From: Candidatus Lustribacter telmatis | GTDB taxonomy: Bacteria; Vulcanimicrobiota; Vulcanimicrobiia; Vulcanimicrobiales; Vulcanimicrobiaceae | Direction of reading: 5' to 3' | Length of the DNA: 64,000 nt | NCBI GenBank assembly: GCA_003164045.1 | Contig: PLRU01000093.1 | Coordinates: 58,166-122,165 of the forward strand | Shown: one piece after another, positions 60,269 through 64,000 of the stretch | Layout: every line of letters starts with the position of its first letter | Position numbering within the stretch: the first letter of the stretch is position 1 | Made by a program: the position numbers and the translations under genes | The notes under the pieces: model-generated | Told to the model about the DNA's origin: nothing | The model's input: the letters and a program-made list of their open reading frames with translations, nothing else | The model's database searches: none

Positions 60269-61180
60269 ATGGAACTGCGGCAACTCCGCTACTTCTTGGC
60301 CGTTGCCGAGCATCTAAATTTCGGCCGCGCGGCCCAGGCGCTGCACACCGCCCAGCCGGCCCTCAGCCAGCAGATTCGGAAGCTCGAGCGGGAATGCAGC
60401 GGTCCGCTCTTCGAGCGAACGAAGCGCTACGTGATGTTGACGCCGTTGGGCCAGGAGCTCTTGGGTGAAGCGCTCGCCATCGTCGACTCGGTCGACCGGC
60501 TCACGGTTCGCCTTCGCGACGCATCGGCGGCCCCGCGGGGACGCCTACGCGTCGGTTCGATCACCCCGGCGACGGTCGGGCTCGTGCCGCGCATCCTTCC
60601 AACCTATCGAGAACGCTTTCCGCTGGTCGACCTGATCATGGACACCGTCGCATTGGACGAGCAAGTTTCCGCGCTGATCGAGCGGCGGATCGATCTCGGG
60701 CTGTTACGCGGCCCGGTCAACGACGACCGCATCCTAACGCTGCCGATCGTCCGGGAAAACTACTGCGTCGCCGTGCCGGCCGCACACCCGCTGGCCCGCG
60801 CGCCGTTTGTACGGCTCGCGGACCTCGAGGGCGCGACATGCATCTGGCTGCGCGGCGGCCGCGGCGGTTCCTACAATACCGGCGCACTCGAGATGCTTCG
60901 CGCCAACGGTGTCAGCCCGGGCGGATCGGTCGAGGCATCGGACATCGAGGCGAGCTTCGCCCTCGTGGCCAGCAACGCCGGAGTGTGCATTGCATCGACC
61001 GTGATTTGCGGACTTCATTTCGAGGGTGTCGTCTATCGTGCATTGGTCCCATCGATCGAAATTGGAACGATGATTTTGGCCTGCCGGCGCGACCGCCGCA
61101 CGGTCGCCGTCATCAACTCTTTCATCGATCACGTGAACACCTTGGATCTATCCTTCGCGCCACCGGTACGAACGGCCTAA
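60269..61180 (+). CDS. LysR-family regulator (BenM/CatM-like N-terminus)
   Basis: A 303-residue protein beginning MELRQLRYFLAVAEHLNFGRAAQALHTAQPALSQQIRKLE, typical of the BenM/CatM branch that controls aromatic and chloroaromatic catabolism. The effector domain follows (RLRVGSITPATVGLVPRILPTYRERFP). Divergent from the BVMO-SBP-SDR operon with 79 bases between starts, so it probably regulates it. Confidence 0.92.
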   Translation: MELRQLRYFLAVAEHLNFGRAAQALHTAQPALSQQIRKLERECSGPLFERTKRYVMLTPLGQELLGEALAIVDSVDRLTVRLRDASAAPRGRLRVGSITPATVGLVPRILPTYRERFPLVDLIMDTVALDEQVSALIERRIDLGLLRGPVNDDRILTLPIVRENYCVAVPAAHPLARAPFVRLADLEGATCIWLRGGRGGSYNTGALEMLRANGVSPGGSVEASDIEASFALVASNAGVCIASTVICGLHFEGVVYRALVPSIEIGTMILACRRDRRTVAVINSFIDHVNTLDLSFAPPVRTA

Positions 61181-61219
61181 CAGTCCGATGATTCGAGCGG
61201 CAAAGAAGCTCATGGGGCG

Positions 61220-62026
61220 TTAGTGCTTCCGCATGCCGAAGGCCCGCGAAAACCAGCGTTTAAACGATTTCGGTTCCGGTGTGGCAGCGGGCTGCATGAA
61301 GGTAACGTACGCGAGGTAGTCTTGCACCGAAGCCGCGTCCAGCAACGCGAACTCGGCGACGCTCCCGGCCGGCTGCATCTTGTGTGCGAGCATGTGGCGC
61401 ACGACTTTCCGGCTCGACACAACCGTGCGCGTCGTCATCCGGGCAATGGTCGGCAACGACGTGCCGCCCTCGGGAAGCCGCGCCTGTAAGTCGTGCCACA
61501 GCGCCATCACCTTCGTTACGTACGAGCGCGTCTCTGAGAACGGAGGAATGCCGCCGTAGCGCGCAACGGCTGCAGGCCCGGCATTGTAACTCGCCAGCGC
61601 CAAAGCATAACGATTTGGATTGGTGCCCGATCGTTGGATCATGCGACGGAGATAACGCGCCGTTCCATCGAGGTTCTCATACGTATCAGCGGCTAGCACG
61701 TCGAGGCCCAGCGCGGTTTCCGGCATGAGTTGCCCGAGACCCAGCGCACCAGCGTGCGAGACGGCACGCGATCGCCAGTTGGACTCCACGCCGACAATGG
61801 CGACTAAGAGTCGCGGATCGAGCGTATAGTACGAAGCCATCAGTAAAACGTGCGCGGCCATGTCTTGCGAGAGCGCTCGTGATAGCGACGGATTGAACGA
61901 ACGCAGCACGCTGCTGTATTGGGCGACGGCCGTGTCGGGCGCGCTTGCAGAGATCGGCGTCGAACAAGCCAACACAAGGGAGACGAAAATACAGGCTCGC
62001 CGCAAGGAGCCGGAAAGCGCCCTCAT
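61220..62026 (-). CDS. Lytic transglycosylase (SLT domain)
   Basis: A 268-residue secreted murein hydrolase. The signal peptide runs from MRALSGSLRRACIFVSLVLA. The SLT core shows the catalytic Glu in VGVESNWRSRAVS, then AGALGLGQLMPETA and LASYNAGPAAVARYGG. It cleaves peptidoglycan glycan strands with 1,6-anhydro ends. The C-terminal 90 residues are unassigned. Monocistronic. Confidence 0.92.
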   Translation of the reverse strand: MRALSGSLRRACIFVSLVLACSTPISASAPDTAVAQYSSVLRSFNPSLSRALSQDMAAHVLLMASYYTLDPRLLVAIVGVESNWRSRAVSHAGALGLGQLMPETALGLDVLAADTYENLDGTARYLRRMIQRSGTNPNRYALALASYNAGPAAVARYGGIPPFSETRSYVTKVMALWHDLQARLPEGGTSLPTIARMTTRTVVSSRKVVRHMLAHKMQPAGSVAEFALLDAASVQDYLAYVTFMQPAATPEPKSFKRWFSRAFGMRKH

Positions 62027-62117
62027 GCTTGTCTGTCGGCCGCGAAATGGGAAAGATTAAGCACGAGCAAGCGAACGTTGCCTTACCAGGTAGACGAGCA
62101 AACCGGAAGGCGCAACG

Positions 62118-62897
62118 ATGAAGCTGGCCACGTTCAACATTAATGGGATTACGAAGCGGCTCGCTAACCTCATCGAGTGGCTTGCCGATGCGCAGCCCGA
62201 CGTCGTCGCTTTGCAAGAGATCAAATGCCGTAATGCGGAGTTTCCACATCGCGCTTTGGCAGCGGTGGGATATCAGGCCATCGTCCACGGGCAAGGACCG
62301 CACCACGGCGTCGCGATCCTCGCCCGCAATGCGACCCCGCTCGAAACGCGCCGCGCACTGCCCGGCGATCCGGTCGACAAGGAAGCGCGTTATCTCGAAG
62401 CCGCGATCGACGGGCTGCTGGTGTGCTGCTTGTACTTGCCCAATGGCAACCCGCAGCCAGGGCCAAAGTTCGACTATAAGCTCGCGTGGTTTGCGCGGCT
62501 GATCCAGCACGCCGAGGAACTCAACGCGCAGCATCTGCCGGTTGTGATTCTCGGCGACTTCAACGTCGTTCCGACCGATTTCGACATTTACTCGCCGCGT
62601 TCGTGGACCAAGAATGCGCTGCTGCAACCCGAACCGCGCCGGTTGTACGCGCGGCTGCTCGAATACGGCTGGACGGATGCCCTGCGGACGCTCTTCACCG
62701 AAGACCCGATGTTCACGTTCTGGCAGTACTACCGCGACGCGTGGCCGCGTGACGCCGGCTGGCGACTCGACCACCTGCTGCTCAACGACGTTCTCGCGCC
62801 CCGCTTAGTCACCGCCGGCGTCGATCGCGACGTGCGCGGCCGGCCGAACGCGAGCGATCACGCTCCGGCCTGGATCGAGTTGCGCGATGCACCTTGA
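62118..62897 (+). CDS. xth: Exodeoxyribonuclease III (AP endonuclease)
   Basis: A 259-residue Mg-dependent AP endonuclease/3'-phosphatase in base excision repair. Conserved blocks: LATFNINGITKR (Asn), DVVALQEIKC (metal Glu), GVAILAR, VVILGDFNVVPTDFDIY, RLDHLLL and NASDHAPAWIEL (catalytic Asp-His). GC content and length are normal. The last 11 bases overlap the TauE/SafE gene. Confidence 0.96.
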   Translation: MKLATFNINGITKRLANLIEWLADAQPDVVALQEIKCRNAEFPHRALAAVGYQAIVHGQGPHHGVAILARNATPLETRRALPGDPVDKEARYLEAAIDGLLVCCLYLPNGNPQPGPKFDYKLAWFARLIQHAEELNAQHLPVVILGDFNVVPTDFDIYSPRSWTKNALLQPEPRRLYARLLEYGWTDALRTLFTEDPMFTFWQYYRDAWPRDAGWRLDHLLLNDVLAPRLVTAGVDRDVRGRPNASDHAPAWIELRDAP

Positions 62898-63651
62898 TCT
62901 TGCTCGCAACATCGAATTCGTCGCGCTTGGTGCGACGTTTGGATTTCTCGGCGGGCTCTTCGGCATCGGCGGAGCGACGCTCGCGATTCCCATCCTCGGC
63001 ATCGTCTTCGGCATGACCCAGCAGCTCGCGCAAGGCACCGCCGTCGTCATGGCGATCCCGAACGTCATCGTGGGTCTTATTCGCTACTGGCAGAAAGCGC
63101 GGCTAGACGTTCGTGCAGCGCTGTTGCTCGCGGGCGCCGCTTTACCGGTCACCTACGTCAGCGCGCTCGTCGCAACATCGCTCGCTAGCCGGCCGCTGCG
63201 GATCGCCTTCGCGATTTTTCTGATCTTGATCGCGCTCGACATCGCCCGGCGCGCGTTGCGCAAGGAAGCGCCGGCGAGCAAGGTCGCGCTGCCATGGCCC
63301 TTCCTCGGTTTCGTCGGCGCCTTTTGCGGTATGTTTTCCGGATTCTTTGGAATCGGCGGTGCGATCATCGCCGTGCCTGCGATGACGATGTTTTTCGGCT
63401 ACTCGCAGCTTGCCGCGCAAGGAATGTCGCTCGCGTTCTCCGTCGGGACCGCGTCGCTCACAACGCTCGCATACACCTCCAAGGGTGACGTTGATTGGGC
63501 GGTGTCGCTTCCGCTGGCGATCGGCGGCGTCTTAACCGTCCGTTACGGCGTCGATCTCGCTCACCGGCTCCCGGAACGCGCGCTGCGGCTCGTCTTCGTC
63601 GGGTTCACCATCACTGTCGCAATTGCAACGCTGATCACTGCACGAGGCTAG
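62887..63651 (+). CDS. TauE/SafE-family membrane transporter
   Basis: A 254-residue membrane protein with about eight hydrophobic segments. Both halves carry the family glycine motif: GFLGGLFGIGGATLAIP and GFFGIGGAIIAVPAM. Members export sulfite, sulfoacetate or other organosulfur anions; the substrate here is unknown. Start overlaps xth. Its stop shares bases with the converging acetyltransferase. Confidence 0.9.
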   Translation: MHLDLARNIEFVALGATFGFLGGLFGIGGATLAIPILGIVFGMTQQLAQGTAVVMAIPNVIVGLIRYWQKARLDVRAALLLAGAALPVTYVSALVATSLASRPLRIAFAIFLILIALDIARRALRKEAPASKVALPWPFLGFVGAFCGMFSGFFGIGGAIIAVPAMTMFFGYSQLAAQGMSLAFSVGTASLTTLAYTSKGDVDWAVSLPLAIGGVLTVRYGVDLAHRLPERALRLVFVGFTITVAIATLITARG

Positions 63652-64000
63652 CGGCTCCGAATTTCCATAAGTGGTTTGCTCATGTAGACGACCGTGCCGT
63701 GAGGCAACTCTTCCTCACCATCGATGGTATACCCGAGGCGAGAGTACAGCTCGATATTTGCGAGCATCAGGCGATTCGTATAAAGCCGGATCGACGTGCA
63801 TCCGGTTGACTTTGCCAACTCCTCGGCGTGCGCCAGAAGCAGCCGACCATAGCCTTTCCCTTGGTGGCGTGGCTCCACGGCAACGTTCTCGATAAATAGA
63901 CAGCCGGGTTCGCAGACGACTTCGATTAACGCCACAACCTCAGTTCCGGCCATCAGCAAGTCGATCCGATGCAGCTCGATTGCGCGCTCGTAGTCGGCCG
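63648..64000 (-). CDS. GNAT-family N-acetyltransferase, N-terminus beyond the window
   Basis: At least 116 residues; the frame stays open to the window edge (ADYERAIELHRIDLL before the track's start), so the real start is outside. Acetyl-CoA motif VAVEPRHQGKGYGRLLLAHAEEL and the motif B block LYSRLGYTI identify the family. Substrate unknown. Tail-to-tail with the transporter gene. Confidence 0.85.
   Translation of the reverse strand, partial: ADYERAIELHRIDLLMAGTEVVALIEVVCEPGCLFIENVAVEPRHQGKGYGRLLLAHAEELAKSTGCTSIRLYTNRLMLANIELYSRLGYTIDGEEELPHGTVVYMSKPLMEIRSR

Noticed and set aside
1-64000. CRISPR array, phage or classical insertion sequence
   Set aside because: No regularly spaced repeats, no cas genes, no DDE transposase or phage structural gene is visible.

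Overview
The window is GC-rich bacterial chromosome from a heterotroph. A TamB-type protein, lipoprotein and periplasmic solute-binding signal peptides and a periplasmic-type cytochrome c point to a diderm (two-membrane) cell. The one clear SOS box (CGAACATATGTTCG) is of the Bacillus/Actinobacteria LexA type rather than the CTGT-N8-ACAG enterobacterial type. Together with the gene mix this fits a deep-branching soil lineage such as Eremiobacterota (WPS-2). That placement is an inference from gene content; no 16S or marker phylogeny is possible here.

Layout. 0-2.5 kb: pnp, ending in a strong terminator. 2.6-6.2 kb: a tightly coupled operon of a small unknown, an SDR, a PaaA-like diiron protein, a hot-dog thioesterase and a LivK-type solute-binding protein (SBP). 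6.2-9.6 kb: a quinone reductase and an arsenic operon arsR-arsI-acr3-arsC with a clear operator/promoter. 9.6-12.3 kb: an M16 protease pair. 12.4-17.4 kb: a large TamB. 17.5-19 kb: a Crp/Fnr regulator and a LexA-controlled RecA/ImuA-like gene. 19.4-24 kb: a meta-cleavage divergon (MhpC- and MhpB-like against flavin reductase and HpaB) with a GntR regulator. 24-28 kb: a ferulate/hydroxycinnamate module (HCHL-type hydratase/lyase, ADP-forming CoA ligase, MarR regulator). 28.2-36.3 kb: a visibly lower-GC block with two Rieske oxygenases, three LivK-type SBPs and two IclR regulators. It is followed by a tRNA 3'-end remnant and a terminator. 37-41 kb: methyltransferase, SBP and CYP199-like P450 with a divergent LysR. 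41.7-51 kb: mixed accessory genes (aromatic FAD hydroxylase, NAD-binding DUF2867-type protein, LLM oxidoreductase, MFS pump with TetR, acetyltransferase). 51.2-52.1 kb: a chimeric scar joining a broken cupin to a broken alcohol dehydrogenase. 52-64 kb: FAD oxidoreductase, XRE regulator, cytochrome c, a beta-propeller lipoprotein, a BVMO-SBP-SDR operon with a LysR, a lytic transglycosylase, exonuclease III, a TauE/SafE permease and a partial acetyltransferase.

The unifying theme is catabolism of aromatic and plant phenolic compounds. The most unusual feature is six full-length LivK-type solute-binding proteins plus one truncated copy. Each full-length gene sits inside a catabolic operon next to an oxygenase or dehydrogenase, and none has a permease or ATPase gene in the window. 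A second unusual feature is a family of about 57-bp imperfect palindromic repeats dispersed between genes. Start codons were chosen by ribosome-binding site, overlap and family N-terminus, and are flagged where uncertain. All calls are by reading alone; no database search was run.
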